64,000 nucleotides of DNA from Oxyruncus cristatus (GCA_013399855.1 VXAY01004089.1:1159342-1223341), one strand, 5' to 3'; positions 10,001 to 21,416 are shown, numbered from the stretch's first letter. Made by a program: numbers and translations. Notes: generated from the letters alone by a model not told the origin.

Positions 10001-13000
10001 AAACACAGCAGTGGAAAAGGTTATGAGGAGCTTCCTGAAAATCCTCTGGGTTAGCAAACATTTCTGTCAGTACCAGATACTGCAGGGGTTAATTAGTGGA
10101 ATTTGTGAGAAGAGCTGAAGCAGGAAAGTTGGCCAATGTATTACTTGAATATCACGCACCTTGGCCAGGATAATTACTGAAATACCATGCCCTAACTTGG
10201 CACATCTCAGCACAGAAGCCTCATTATAGAGAGATGGGTATCTTTGCATGCAAACACTGAGGTGAGAGAAGGGCATCCCTCGGAATCCCCACCCCCGGGG
10301 AGTGTCCCAGGCCAGGTTGGACAGGGCAGCCTGCTCTGGTGGAAGGCGTCCCTGCCCCTGGGGGACCCAAACCAAAGCATTCCATGATTCCACCCCCCGC
10401 CCTGTGGTGAATCTACACCGTCCCACCCAACACGGGCCGTACCTTTATGAAGGAGTCGTTGTTCGTCGCCACGTAGACCCGGAAGGACAAGGAGGGATGT
10501 TCGTCCACGGCTTTGTAGAGGATGACAGCTCCGTGGTACTGCACAGGCTCCTGGCTCTGGATGAGGGGCCCCACGGGCGACAGGGAACTCACCACCCACC
10601 TCACGTGCGAGGCCGAGTAGGCGGCGGAGGGTTCGATGGCCGCGCCGCCGCCCTTGACGTGCAGCACCTTGAAGGCCATTCCGGCACCATGACCTGGGGA
10701 CGGCGGGGCTGCTCAGCACCTCCTGCGGCAGGAACAGCACCCTCCCACCTCCCACTCGCCCCGGGCACTCACCGCCGAGGCACAGGGAGTGCGGGAACTG
10801 GATGGAGGTGAGCGCGGGGGCAGAGTCGCAGCGCACGTCGAAGAGGGGCCCGCCCACGATCCATAGCTTTTGCACCAGGCTGGCGAACTTGCTCCAGGAT
10901 AACAGGGAGTAGGTGATCTTCACAGAGCCCGTCACCTCGAAGATCAAGCCCGTGACGCTGCACTGGTAGGTCCCCTCTGCATCCAGCTGCACCCTGGGGT
11001 GGGCAGAGACACGTGTTGGCTTGGCTTCCACTGCCAAAAAACTCGGTGGAAGTGTGGGTTGTGTGGGATAACGGAGGAACTCCCTTCTCAGCAGGCGCTG
11101 AGCACTTTATCTGACCAGCACAGGAGCCCCAACAATGTTTTTGTCTCCTGCCCCTGTGTTTTAGCTGCCACTGGACTGTTAAAATGCCGGCAGGACCCAG
11201 CCAGTGTAGGAAAAACTGATGTAATGGGCATTTTGCATAATATTTGCCAGTGTTTTAACAGTGTAGGAAAAATCCTCTAATATTTGCTGCACGAGGCAGC
11301 TGCTGGAACACAAAAGGCTCAGACTCAAGGTCAGAGCCAGCACTGCACAGGGACAACTTCAACATCCAACAGATGCAGAATACCATGGACACCAGCATCC
11401 CACACTGATGAAAATTCCAAAGCAGAGAGAGGGAGAACAAGGCTGGCATCCAAGAAAAAATACAAGGTCAGTGCTAATGGGGAGGATGAGGCAAGATCTC
11501 TCATGCGTGTCCAGACTAAAATTAGCACGTAAAAATGTGCCTGATGTTTAATTACAGCAGCAAGACGAGGCAGGAAACCTTCCTAGGAGTTTTTCTTGGA
11601 CCAGGATCTGGAGACAACACAGGCAGCTGCTCTAAATTGCTTATTTTTAAGGATTTGGGGATCTCTTCCACTATATCTTCAAACGCATTTGTGCAGCAAG
11701 TTACCACTTTCCCACTTAAACCAAAGACTGAAGCGTCTTGGTGAGAACAATGTAAATTTATACCCAATATATTAAAAGAAATCCATACATAAATTGTCCT
11801 CCAGCAAGTCTCCTAGGGGTCACTTCCTCCTTCTGGTCCTATAAATACACGTACGAAAAATACATCTTTAAAAAGGCGGAGAGAGGGAGGAATTACAATT
11901 TGCAAATTATCTCATGCAAAATACATGAGTTGGGTTTTTTTTTCTTCTAAACCTACGTTTTCATTTCTGCAATGCTCACAGGACGGCAGGCAGTTCTCTC
12001 CTAGTGGGAAAAGAGGAAGATGAGCTCATTAAAAGCAAAGTAATTAAACAGTCAGGGGGAAAAAAAAAAACCCCTCCGGAGATCTGTTGCTACCTGATTC
12101 ATTGCAGCTCGGTGGAGATTCCTTCTCCTCCTGTTCCTCATCTAGAAAAAAGAAGTTTGCAGCAAATACCTCAGTCTCCAGCAGGTTTTTTTTCCCTCCA
12201 TTTAATTTGCTTAAATTCATAACATTTTAAGGAGAACATTCCTCATTCCCCCAGGACAACCCTCCCCAGTTTAATTTGCTTAAATGCATAAAACCTTAAG
12301 GAAAACATTCCTGAGACCGAGTCTTTGAACAGCGCGGGGATGAAGCTGAACATCAGGATACAACTTTTACCAAAAGCTCAGAAGTTGCCCAAACTACTGG
12401 AAATTTTCACAGGGGTTAAAAAAAAAAATATTCCTCCCCAGGATGAGCCTCGTTGTTGCCAAGGCCAAAGTTCAACCAGCCGGCCCGGAAACCACAACAG
12501 GGAGCAGGGAAAAGACAGATGCAAATAGGCTGTTTGAAGTGTCTTTGTCCCTAAAATGATTTGGAAGTGCCTGGATCCTCCTTGGTGATTCCCAAATGAC
12601 TGAACGGAAGAGGAGCCGACACCTCAGGCTCATAGCCCGGAGGGGGGATTTTGGAGAAGGCGGGTGGCGGAGCCGCTGTGCTGAGCGTGAGGACGGGCTG
12701 CTTCCCATCCCAGCATCCCAAGGAGAGGGACCCTGGAGGGAGGCTGTGCCAAAGCCATCCCAGGACCAACACCCTCTGGACAGGCAGAGGTGGGAGAGGC
12801 AAAGAAGGTCCTGCAGCAGCAACAGCCTGGCAAATATCAACCAACGCCGTCGGGCGCTGGCTGCTTCCTAAGCCATTGCTCTTCCAGCCCCTGGAGCTGC
12901 AGCAGGGATTGGAATCACATCAGGAACACCCACTGCACATGGAAGCTCATTCCCCCTGTGCCCCCCCCTTCCTGGGGAAGCTCTCCAGCAATCCCAAGAC

Positions 13001-16000
13001 GTGGGGGTGATGGCAGGGCCAGCTCTAAATCCCACATCACCCCTCCTGCATCACTTATCCCGGGTGGCTTCCTCACACTGTGCAGGACAAACACAAAGGA
13101 CACAATAAAACCACACTCCCTGACCTTCCTCCATCCCACTCCTCCACATCAATGAGGGAAAACATTGTAATTGTTTAACTCAAGACTGATAGTCTTGCAC
13201 AAAACCAGAATAAACTGCTGGAGGCACAACCTGTGGAAGTGCAAACCCACCAGTTTTTCATCAACAGCTTCCTTTAATTCTTTTCCTGTCCATCCTGTTT
13301 TGCCAGCTTTGCTGCCAAGTTTTAAGGAAATTTATGGCCTCGTGGTGTTTGGACAACTACTGTGCCATAAAAACAACCGTGGGTATCGTGTCTGAGAAGT
13401 GAAAGAAACACGAGCTGCTGCTCTTCGATCACTGATTGGAAATCACTGGCTCCCAAAAATATCATTGGAAAAGCAATCTCTGGGTTAACATTTTACAATA
13501 ACTGGGAGACTATTCCCAGGAGAAGCAGCTGGTTTAAACTGAACATCAGTCTCCAGGGAGAGATAACAGGTAAATCACAACGTTATGCTCACCTGACTCC
13601 TCCTCTGAGCTGCTGCTGGAGCTGCTTTCGGAACTGGCCTCTCCTTAACAAATTAACACCCCATTAGGCACAGGTGGAATGAATCCAAGGATACATCCAG
13701 AGGTTTGGATACATCAGGTGAGTCAGCAGGTTACATAATATAACAGAGCAGAAAAAAATACTGAGGCAGAGAAGAGCATCAAATCCCGGCACAGTGGCAA
13801 ACTTTGGGGTCACCTAGGCCCTTCCAAAGGGTACCTGTGGTGTTCAACATACGGGATGTTAGTGCTTTATACAACCTGGGGTTATTTTGGAGCTTCACCC
13901 ATGGTACATCCCAGTTAAATTATGGTTTTCCATGGCATGTGTGTAGGTGGGAGAGGCCTCGGTGGGAGCCGTGTGTCCCACCAGGGACGTGACTGTGTGG
14001 ATGCACCGAACGTGGCTTCAATAAACTATTCTTACAAATGCAAGTTGAAGAGAAACCGGCATTGGAAAGTAAGGGGCGTGCTTTGGGACATGCTTCGTGG
14101 GGAAATCTGGGATGCAGGGCTGGCCTCACCAGCCCAGGTGTGAGGAAAGCCCTGAGCCCCACGAGTGCTCACCCGCCAGGTGCTCCTCAGTGGAGCCCTC
14201 CCCCTCCGTGCCACTGGACATCACCTCTGCAAGGGAAAAGCAGTCAGGGAATACAAGTTTGAAAAAGATTTGAAAAAGCTCTTGGCAAATTTTGCACTCA
14301 GCAGCTCAGAGAAAGGGAATAAATAGCAAAGGATTTTAGAAATCGGGATAAACAATCAAAACCCATCCGCAAACTCAGGTTTTTTACAGCGCGGTTTTTA
14401 AAGCCAGCGCTTATAAAATTGCCCTTTCCCTTCCAAAGGAATTGCACAAAATCCCTGTACCTTTTTCATCCGGAGAGAGGGACTCGGCTCTGCTGGAAGA
14501 CAAAAGGAGACACACGAGTAGATCTTGCTAATCCTTTTCCTGTGCTTCCACAGGAGCAGCATTCACCCCCTCCCGCCCCTGGCATCACTCCCAGGCTCTG
14601 GCCAGCAAATCGCAGGCTGTGAGGTAACTTGGGAGGGGGGGCTGGTGGTTAAATATTAATTTTCTCCAACATCTCCCCCGGCCCTGGCTCTGTCCCGGCC
14701 CTTCCTGGGCCGCCTGGCTCTGCTGCACGTGATTCCCAGCGGCCCCTTTCTCCAAAGCCCGGCACTCGGTGCCAAGCGCACGATGGATTTGGCAGCAATC
14801 CAGCCAATCCCCAGCAAGGCACAAAGCTCAGATAAACACGGTGGCTGGGATGTGCCAGAGAATCCAACAGCCCCATCACCCACTCGTGGCCTGGGGCAAA
14901 TTCAGGCCAACCTTCAGCCTCCACTCACCCTTAACAAGGGAAAATCTGCTGAGTTTATCAAGTATGGACAAAGATCCGGTTTGGAAACCTTTCCCTGGAG
15001 CTCCACAACATCTGTCATGCAGCTCCAGCAAAGCTGTGCGGAGGGAGGGAACGGCCCTGGGTGCAGTCACCATAAAGCAGTAGGTGACATCCAGCTCTCC
15101 TGCACTTTGGAGGCACCAGCAATATCCCGAGGGGAAGGTGGAACAGCAGCCCTACACATGCAGGCAGGGAAAAAGCAACTACGCCTTTGCTTCTTGGCGA
15201 TGCCAAGGGATGCTGCTGATGGTGCAGCCAAGATGTGGGAGTTACTGTTTGGCAGCTCAGCCCAGGAGGCTGATTTTGGCCATCCCAGGCTGCCACTGCA
15301 TCCACCACCCGTCTGCTCCGGGTCCCAGCTCCCAGGGTGCATATGGAATGAGTGGTCAGAGCCCCGGCTGCTGCCACGCTGGGGCACTCAAACACAAAAC
15401 TGAAAAATAAATGAATAGGTGGTAATCACAGAGGCAGGAAAATCAACCCCTAATGATTGGATTCCTAAGGAAAGGAAGGAAGAGATGCAAGCTGGGAGGT
15501 CCTGGGTGCAGCACAGCAGAGGGGTTGCCCCATTATGGAGCTGGAAGTTGGTAGGTCAAGGGCAGGAAAAACTGGGAAAGGGTCCCCCCCCCCCGCCACA
15601 GGAAATTACACAACAGGGTTTGCGCTGCCAAACTGTATCTTAAAACAAATAAATAAATAGTTATATATATCAGCAATATTTGGACAAAGCCTGGATATTC
15701 TCCAGGCACGGCACCCGAGGCAGGATTTGTTTGTGCAGCCCTTCAACCCTTCCACCAAGCGCTGGCTTGCTAATGTGGGTGTGCTTAAATCACTTTGGTT
15801 TGGCTTCTAACCCCTCACAGCTGCATTTCCCGCCACCCGAGTTGGAAAGCACTCAAGGAGGACAGGAAGAAAACAAGAGAGAAAGTCAAAAAACACACGC
15901 GTCGTCCGCGCAAGTGTTAATGGAAGTAATTGTTCACATGTTAATATTAAACGCAGCAGAAAAAAAACGTGCTGCCGCCCCTGCCCTTCCCAGCCGGAGG

Positions 16001-16846
16001 ATCCCGGTGGGAGAGGGGGTTCCCAAGGCCCGCTGGAGCGTGAGATGGGGAGATGATAAACACGAAGATAAACACGATCGCTGCTGGCGGCGCAGCTGCC
16101 TCGGGTTGCGGCAACACATAACGGGAGCGGGAGCCCGGGGGCTCATCGTCTGCAGCTTCATCCCTGCCCCCGGCTCCTTCCCGGCCCTCTCGGGGCCGCC
16201 GGGCTCTGCCGCACACGAGTCCCAGCGGCACAAGCCCCCGGGCTCGGGGGAATCGGGGCGGAGCGCGGCCGGGCCGGAGGATGCCGGGGGGGCGCCGCGG
16301 GCTCGCCCGCCCGCTTTTGTCTGCCCGAGGAGGAGAACGCGGGGACGGGGAAAGGCGGGGATCCCGCGCAGATGCACGGCCGGGCACCAAGACCGCCCGC
16401 GGGGCTGGTTGTTTGGGAGGGAAAGGACATCCCGTGCTCGGTGCGGGATGCGGGGGGGGACGCGCGGGCCTGGGGAGGGGGCGGAGGAGGGGCTTGGGAT
16501 GGAGGAAACAGAAGGATGCCGAGGGATGCAGGTGGTTTGGGGGATGGGAACGGGGCTGGAAGGATGCTGGGGGATGAGATCGNNNNNNNNNNNNNNNNNN
16601 NGCTCGGAGGACATCGGGAGGGCTGGGGGTGCAGGGGAGCATCGGGAAGGGCTGGCAGGACATGGGGAAGGGTGCGGGGGGACAAGAGCGGTTGGGGTGG
16701 CCGAGGGACGGCGGGGAGTCCCGGGGCTGGCGGGGAGGGCCGCGGGAGGATGCGCGGGGCCGGGTGGAGCCCGGCGAGGGGACAGCCGGGTCCCCAGGAC
16801 CCCCCAGCCCCGCTCACCTGTCGGGCTCCTGCCCGCGCTCCGACAT
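7046..16846 (-). CDS. FIIND-like (ZU5-UPA) protein with C-terminal death domain, 11 coding exons
   Basis: Coding exons on the − strand: 16818–16846, 14461–14492, 14173–14226, 13593–13643, 12094–12141, 10773–10976 (or 10993), 10443–10693, 9269–9403, 8863–9001, 8488–8541 and 7046–7338, giving about 429 residues. The start MSERGQEPD sits in a CpG island. Residues 1–71 are acidic and Ser/Glu-rich (for example SSSSSSEEES). Residues 72 to about 320 align by eye with the FIIND of NLRP1/CARD8: WIVGGPLFDVRC, FRVYVATNNDSF, KKFVKIDKPPVCQKL, and a C-terminal UPA part ending ATVWKAKLRE. His169 and Leu177-Ser178 match the FIIND autoproteolysis site in spacing. The last exon encodes a death domain (QQLMVVAKQFGRQWREIAIE, LRKWRDRQQSNGTAEAL). 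NLRP1 and CARD8 end in a CARD, and PIDD1 has LRR-ZU5-ZU5-UPA-DD, so this layout differs from all three. I know no established name. The exon 5/6 junction is uncertain: the stronger acceptor (10993) does not match the phase, the weaker (10976) does. A role as a processed cell-death or inflammasome adaptor is inference. Confidence 0.82.
7345..7860 (-). mobile_element. CR1 LINE copy abutting the death-domain exon
   Basis: About 500 bases of CR1, in the same sense as the host gene, fill the 3' end of its last intron. Signatures include (on the + strand) CCTAATAGCCAGCCTAAACC, a TCCTCCTGTCCCTGTTCCCTGG block and GAGCCTCCTTTGCTCCAGGC. It is very similar to the copy at 20645–21215, suggesting the same young subfamily. 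It stops within a few bases of the splice acceptor of the death-domain exon at 7338. Confidence 0.88.
7897..8252 (-). mobile_element. CR1 LINE copy in the same intron
   Basis: The + strand starts with a CR1 antisense end (ACAGGATCACAGGATG...GGGAGGGACCCACCAGGATC) and continues through GGGAAGAACCTTGTCCTGAG and AACCTGAGCCTGCCCTGGCA. It is of a different subfamily from the neighbouring copy at 7345–7860. Confidence 0.85.
10297..10395 (+). mobile_element. CR1 LINE 3' fragment
   Basis: GTGTCCCAGGCCAGGTTGG, GGAAGGCGTCCCTGCCCCTG and a terminal CCATGATTCC are the sense CR1 3' end. It is inserted in the intron between the exons at 10443 and 9403, antisense to the gene. Confidence 0.85.
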
Positions 16847-17000
16847 CGCCGCGCTGATCCCGCCGCGCTAATCCCGCCGCGCTCCGCCGGAGCTCCTCCT
16901 CCCGGGGAAGGGAGGAGCCCGGAGACACGACACGGACACGCTCCCGGAGGGCGGTCCCGCCCTCCCGAGCCGGTTTGGGGGGCGCTGGGTGCACTGGTGA
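15950..17000. promoter_or_regulatory. CpG-rich promoter region of the FIIND/death-domain gene
   Basis: The kilobase around the start codon at 16846 is strongly GC- and CpG-rich, in contrast to its flanks, and contains a 19-base gap. This is typical of vertebrate TATA-less promoters. The exact transcription start is not evident. 17101–17120 holds a short TA microsatellite. Confidence 0.55.
16583..16601. other. Assembly gap, 19 N
   Basis: A run of 19 unresolved bases lies in the GC-rich first intron or promoter area. It does not interrupt a coding exon. Confidence 0.99.
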
Positions 17001-17177
17001 GCTCTGGTGCTCCGGAGATACCACAGAGATACATGGGCTTGTATACACATCCCCTCCCTCAGTACAGGTGCAGATACAGACGGTGTGACTTCATAAATAT
17101 ATGTATATATATATATATACTAGGTATATTCTGCACGTATTATACATTAGGAGTATCATATATATGTGCTAGATCAC

Positions 17178-17405
17178 CGTAGAATAATCGAATTGGGTGG
17201 GGTTGGAAGGACCTTAAAACCCTCCCAGTGCCACCCCCTGCCGTGGCCAGGGACACCTTCCACTAGCCCGGGTTGCTCCAACCTGGCCTTGGACACTTCC
17301 AGGGATCCAGGGGCAGCCACAGCTTCTCGGGGCAACCTGTGCCAGGGCCTCCCCACCCTCGCAGCCAAGAATTCCTTCCCAATATCCCATCTGCCCCTGC
17401 CCTCT
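17178..17405 (-). mobile_element. CR1 LINE 3' fragment
   Basis: GGGTGGGGTTGGAAGGACC, GGGACACCTTCCACTAGCCC and CCAACCTGGCCTTGGACACT followed by TTCCCAATATCCCATCTGCC are antisense CR1. The element lies just upstream of the FIIND/death-domain gene promoter. Sequence to about 17700 may be further degraded CR1. Confidence 0.87.
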
Positions 17406-17719
17406 GGCAGCTGGGATATGCAGCAGGTTGTGCCCCAACTCAGGCACCACGGGCTGGCACTGCCGCCAGTGTCCTGGCTGATGCCACACAGGAACCCAGG
17501 CACTGAACGCTGGCGAGGAAAGAGCCGCCTGTGCCACTCCCATTCCCCTTTGCTAACCCTGAGGGCAGGCAGAGGGCACTGCCACCCCGATGTCACCCCA
17601 TTCTCTGGGTGACACCAGTGACACATTCTCTTCTTCACCCGCGGGAAGCACCACGGGCAGCTCCACACGCTGCCAGGGAGTTCAGGGAGGGAAACTGCCA
17701 CAGGCTGCCCTCACGGCTG

Positions 17720-19796
17720 GCACGTCAGGATCTGCCCGAGATGCTGGCAGAGCTGCTTGGAAAAAAAAAAAAAAATCAAACGAGAAGTGAAAATAAGAGA
17801 AAGGGGAAAACCAGCCCCCCCTTGCAGCAGCCCCCTGGAATCATTATCCTTCTTTTTTTTTTTTTTTTTTTTTCAACCGAGAAGAATAAAAGCTTCTCAG
17901 CCAGAGGTATTTTGGGAGTAAAGCGCTCCTGGAGCACCTCAGGTGCCCACAGAAGTGCAGTGAACCCCAGAGAGCCAGCAGTGGATGAGTGGATGGCACC
18001 CAAGGCACCTCTGCAGGGCAGTCCAACAGTCCTGGAGAGCCTGCAAAACTGGGGTAATGGGGAATTCCAGGCCTCCAGGAGAGCTCCAGGCAAGGAAACC
18101 CCCACACACCCCCTTGCAGACCCTCAGTCCCCACCCCTCCTCCACTTCTCCCGGGCTGGAAACAACCAAAGTCCCCTCTGTTTGTGCCCAGACAAGGCCT
18201 TTGGGAAGAAGGGGTATCAGGTATTTATTTTAAGGTTATTCCTCTTATTCCAAAGGCTCATCCAGCCCCAGTCCACATCACAGCATCAGCCTCCTCTCCC
18301 TGTGCCAACCCCAAAGCAGCTCTGGGGTGCCCCTTTCTGTGTCTGCCCAGGGCACCCAGCAGAAACAACGATAAGCTCTACAAACAAATGTAAGTACTTG
18401 AGTAAACACAGGCTCTAAATTCTGCCCCAGGTGCTTTTGAAGTGCTCAGCTCGCGCTCCCGGGTACAAATATGCTGGATTGGGAGCCTCCTGATGCTGCC
18501 CTTTCACCCCCAGGCATCCAACCTCGGCCCCCTGCCATTCCCACACCACCAAACAATTCTGCAAAATCCACGTCCCCAGGAAAATACAGGCACGTGGGAA
18601 CAAGCTGTCATGTTTGGGCTGCAAAGGACGGGTGTAAAACCGATCCAAACCCGACCACAGGAACAAACACTTGATGGGAGATGCTGAGAAAGTGACTTAA
18701 AGGGTCAGTTTGGGCAGAGATGAAAATGCCAGGGAAGGAAATCCCCTTGTGAGCAACAGCAAGGCACCAGTAAACCCAGCCTGGAACAAGAAAAAGGAGG
18801 AGGAAAAAGTTCATGGAACAAGAACATGTGTAGGAAAGTGCAAATAATTGTTCACAATGAAGAGTAAACAAGAAAAGAAAAGCAGGACAGAAGGGAAACG
18901 AGGAAGGGGGGGTGCGTGTGTCTTGTCCCTCCCAGCCCCATCCCTTGGAGCTTGCTGAGGGCGGCTGTGCTGAGCCATCATTTTCCCGCTTTTCCAGACA
19001 TCCTCACGCTGAAATGAAATGCCATAAACATCCTGCTACTGTGACAGCACATAGAACGTTCATTAATTACACACAATCATCCAATAATTACCCCCCGGCA
19101 GGCCCAGCCCGGGCACGTGGTTTGTGGGGTCACAGCAGCTCCGTCCAAAACACTCCAATGAAGTGTTTCCCTCGGAGAGTCTGATTCACCACCAGAAGAT
19201 TTACACGGAAAACCCTTTCCCAGTTTAAACTGAAGTCACGCAGAGGTGGAGAGAGGCTGGAGCTCAGGTTCCCAAAGGACAGATCCTCTTTCTTTCGAGG
19301 GCAGGGACAGTAGGGGGAGCGATTTAAGGAATAGCTTGAAGGGATCTTTCCAAGCCCCCGCAGGGCAGCGCCGGGCGTTTCCCGGCCGCTCCTCTCCCGG
19401 GGCAGGCTCGGAACTCCCATCTCCTGGGAAACACCGGCCAGGCCTCCCCGGAGGGGACGAGACGCAGAGGCTGAGATGCCTTCGGGTTCTTCCACACTTG
19501 TCACCTAAAAATCAGGCTCTGGAGGCTCCTGGAGTGTTTTCACCCTGTTGCAGGTGCATCCCTGAATCCCACGTCCATCCCAGGCGCGGGGCAGGGAGTG
19601 AGCAGTGCCACGAGAGACCACCAAGGTTACAACGGGGATAAATCAGAGAACCCCAGTGCCTGGACCACGTGTGTGGAGGGTAACAGGAGTGTCCAAGGAG
19701 TGTCCAAAGGACCAGCTCTTCTCTCTCCCTCACCACATTTGAGCAGGGTTTGCAGAAGCAGATTTTTCAGCACAAAGGCTGATAACGGCACCTATT
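17720..19796. other. Gene-poor region, no gene recognised
   Basis: Long open frames occur on both strands but none has recognisable domains, convincing exon boundaries or a start in good context. An A run lies at about 17761 and a T run at about 17851. An AT-rich segment at 19040–19095 contains three TAATT-type words within otherwise GC-rich sequence. Confidence 0.5.
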
Positions 19797-20047
19797 CTTT
19801 GTCTTCTTCTTTGTTCTTTTTCTTCTTCTTTATCTTCTTTGTCTTCTTCTCTTCTTCCTTTTTTTCTTCCTCCTCCTCCTTCTCCTCCTCCTCTTCCTCC
19901 TTATCCTTCTTCTTTTCTTCCTCTCCTCCTTCTTTGTCTTCTCATACCCCTCCTTCATTTTCTTCCTCTTCTAATCTTCCTTTTGTTATTATTATTAGTA
20001 GTAGTATTAGCATTACTATTGTTGTTACTATTATTATTACTCTTACT
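19797..20047. repeat. Polypyrimidine tract followed by a TTA microsatellite
   Basis: About 190 bases are almost pure C/T on the + strand, built from TTC, TCC and CTT words, and pass into an imperfect TTA/TAG/TTG trinucleotide tract from 19985. The Phe/Ser-rich open frames here are translations of the repeat. Long polypurine-polypyrimidine tracts can adopt triplex structure. Confidence 0.9.
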
Positions 20048-20644
20048 GCTTAGAGCAGGCTATACATTTGTTTTTTTGGATACTATTTGTGCAACTAATA
20101 TATTTAGCAGGACACTTACCAGAAAACGAGAAAGAACCATGAAGAAAAGTGATGCACATGCCCTAAACCCCCCACTTTGGGGTCCCAGCTATTTCTCTAC
20201 ACAAGCCAGCCATGACAACACGAAGTCACGAGGCTGCAGGGTTTGCAGCACTCAAATTGACTGTTTGCCTCCTCCAAGGATTCATATTTTGTAAGAACAG
20301 CTCCATCAGTGGCTGGTGGCGCTTCCTGGCTTCCATCCCAGCACAAGAGCCTGTGTGTTCCAGCCGTGGATGGGGTCATTAAATGGATGCAAAGCAAGAG
20401 GATCTCTTTGAATGTATTGAAAGAACAGCCATTCACAGATTCCTGCAGGAATTTGTGAGGGCACCCTGTGCCAAGCTCAGAGTGTGGGCTGGAATTGTCA
20501 GCTCAGGACAAGGCACTGTGCAGTTAAATCCCCTTCGTCAGGAAAGGGACATTTTTCATTCAAATGACAAACGAGTCCCGTGTGATCCTGTTGCAATTAG
20601 CTAAAGCATGGAATTAATGCACATGGAATTAATGTTTGGCCTGG

Positions 20645-21215
20645 TCACAGAATCATAAAGTCATAGAATCACAGAATCACAGAATTGCTGAGGTTGGAAA
20701 AGCCCTCCAAGACCGTCAAATCCAACCATTCCCACCAATGCCAAGGCCACCACTGACCCCTGTCCCCAAATGCCACATCCACAGGGCTGTTCAACCCCTC
20801 CAGGGATGAGGATCTACCCCTGCCCTGGGCAACCCTTTCCATGAAGGAATTTTCCCAATATCCAACCTGCCCCTCCCCTGGCCCAGCCTGAGGCCGTTCC
20901 CTCTCCTCCTGTCCCTGTTCCCTGGGAGCGGAGCCCGACCCCCCCCGGCTCCCCCCTCCTGTCAGGGAGTTGCAGAGCCAGAAGGTCCCCCCTGAGCCTC
21001 CTTTGCTCCAGGCTGAGCCCCCCCAGCTCCCTCAGCCGCTCCTGCTGCTCCAGCCCCTTCCCAGCTCCGTTCCCTTCCCTGCACACGCTCCAACCCCTCA
21101 CTGTGTTTCTTATCCCGAGGGGCCCAGAACTGCCCCCAGGATTCGAGGTGTGTCCTTCCCCAGTGCCCAGCAGAGGGGGACAAGCCCTGTCCCGGTCCCC
21201 CGGCATTGCTGCACG
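20645..21215 (-). mobile_element. CR1 LINE copy, long and little diverged
   Basis: It starts with repeated AGAATCATAGAATCACAGAA-like octamers (the CR1 terminal repeat read in antisense) and continues through GTTGGAAAAGCCCTCCAAGA, CCCCTCCAGGGATGAGGATC and the TCCTGTCCCTGTTCCCTGGG block to about 21215. It is closely similar over several hundred bases to the copy at 7345–7860. Confidence 0.92.
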
Positions 21216-21333
21216 AGCCGGGATGCCGCTGGATTCGGGATAAAGGGCTTAATGAACGGAGGCGCTTTCCTGGGTGCTCCCCAGGGTGGGCGGCTCCCGG
21301 CCCCAAACCCCTTTACCGGCCACTCTCCCGGTC

Positions 21334-21416
21334 ACACCAGTGCCTTTAGGATTCCACACCAGTGCCTTTAGGATTCCACACCAGTGTCCTTAGGATTCCA
21401 CACCAGTGTCTTTAGC
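21334..21416. repeat. 22-bp tandem repeat, about four copies
   Basis: The unit CACCAGTGCCTTTAGGATTC plus two bases repeats nearly perfectly at the downstream edge of the CR1 copy. Confidence 0.88.

Noticed and set aside
15680..17182. 500-codon + strand frame spanning a 19-N gap, and its 366-codon antisense partner
   Set aside because: Extreme GC content removes stop codons in every frame here. The frames cover the promoter and first exon of the − strand FIIND/death-domain gene and show no domains.
19598..20294. Phe/Ser- and Leu-rich 151-codon frames
   Set aside because: These are translations of the polypyrimidine tract and TTA repeat.
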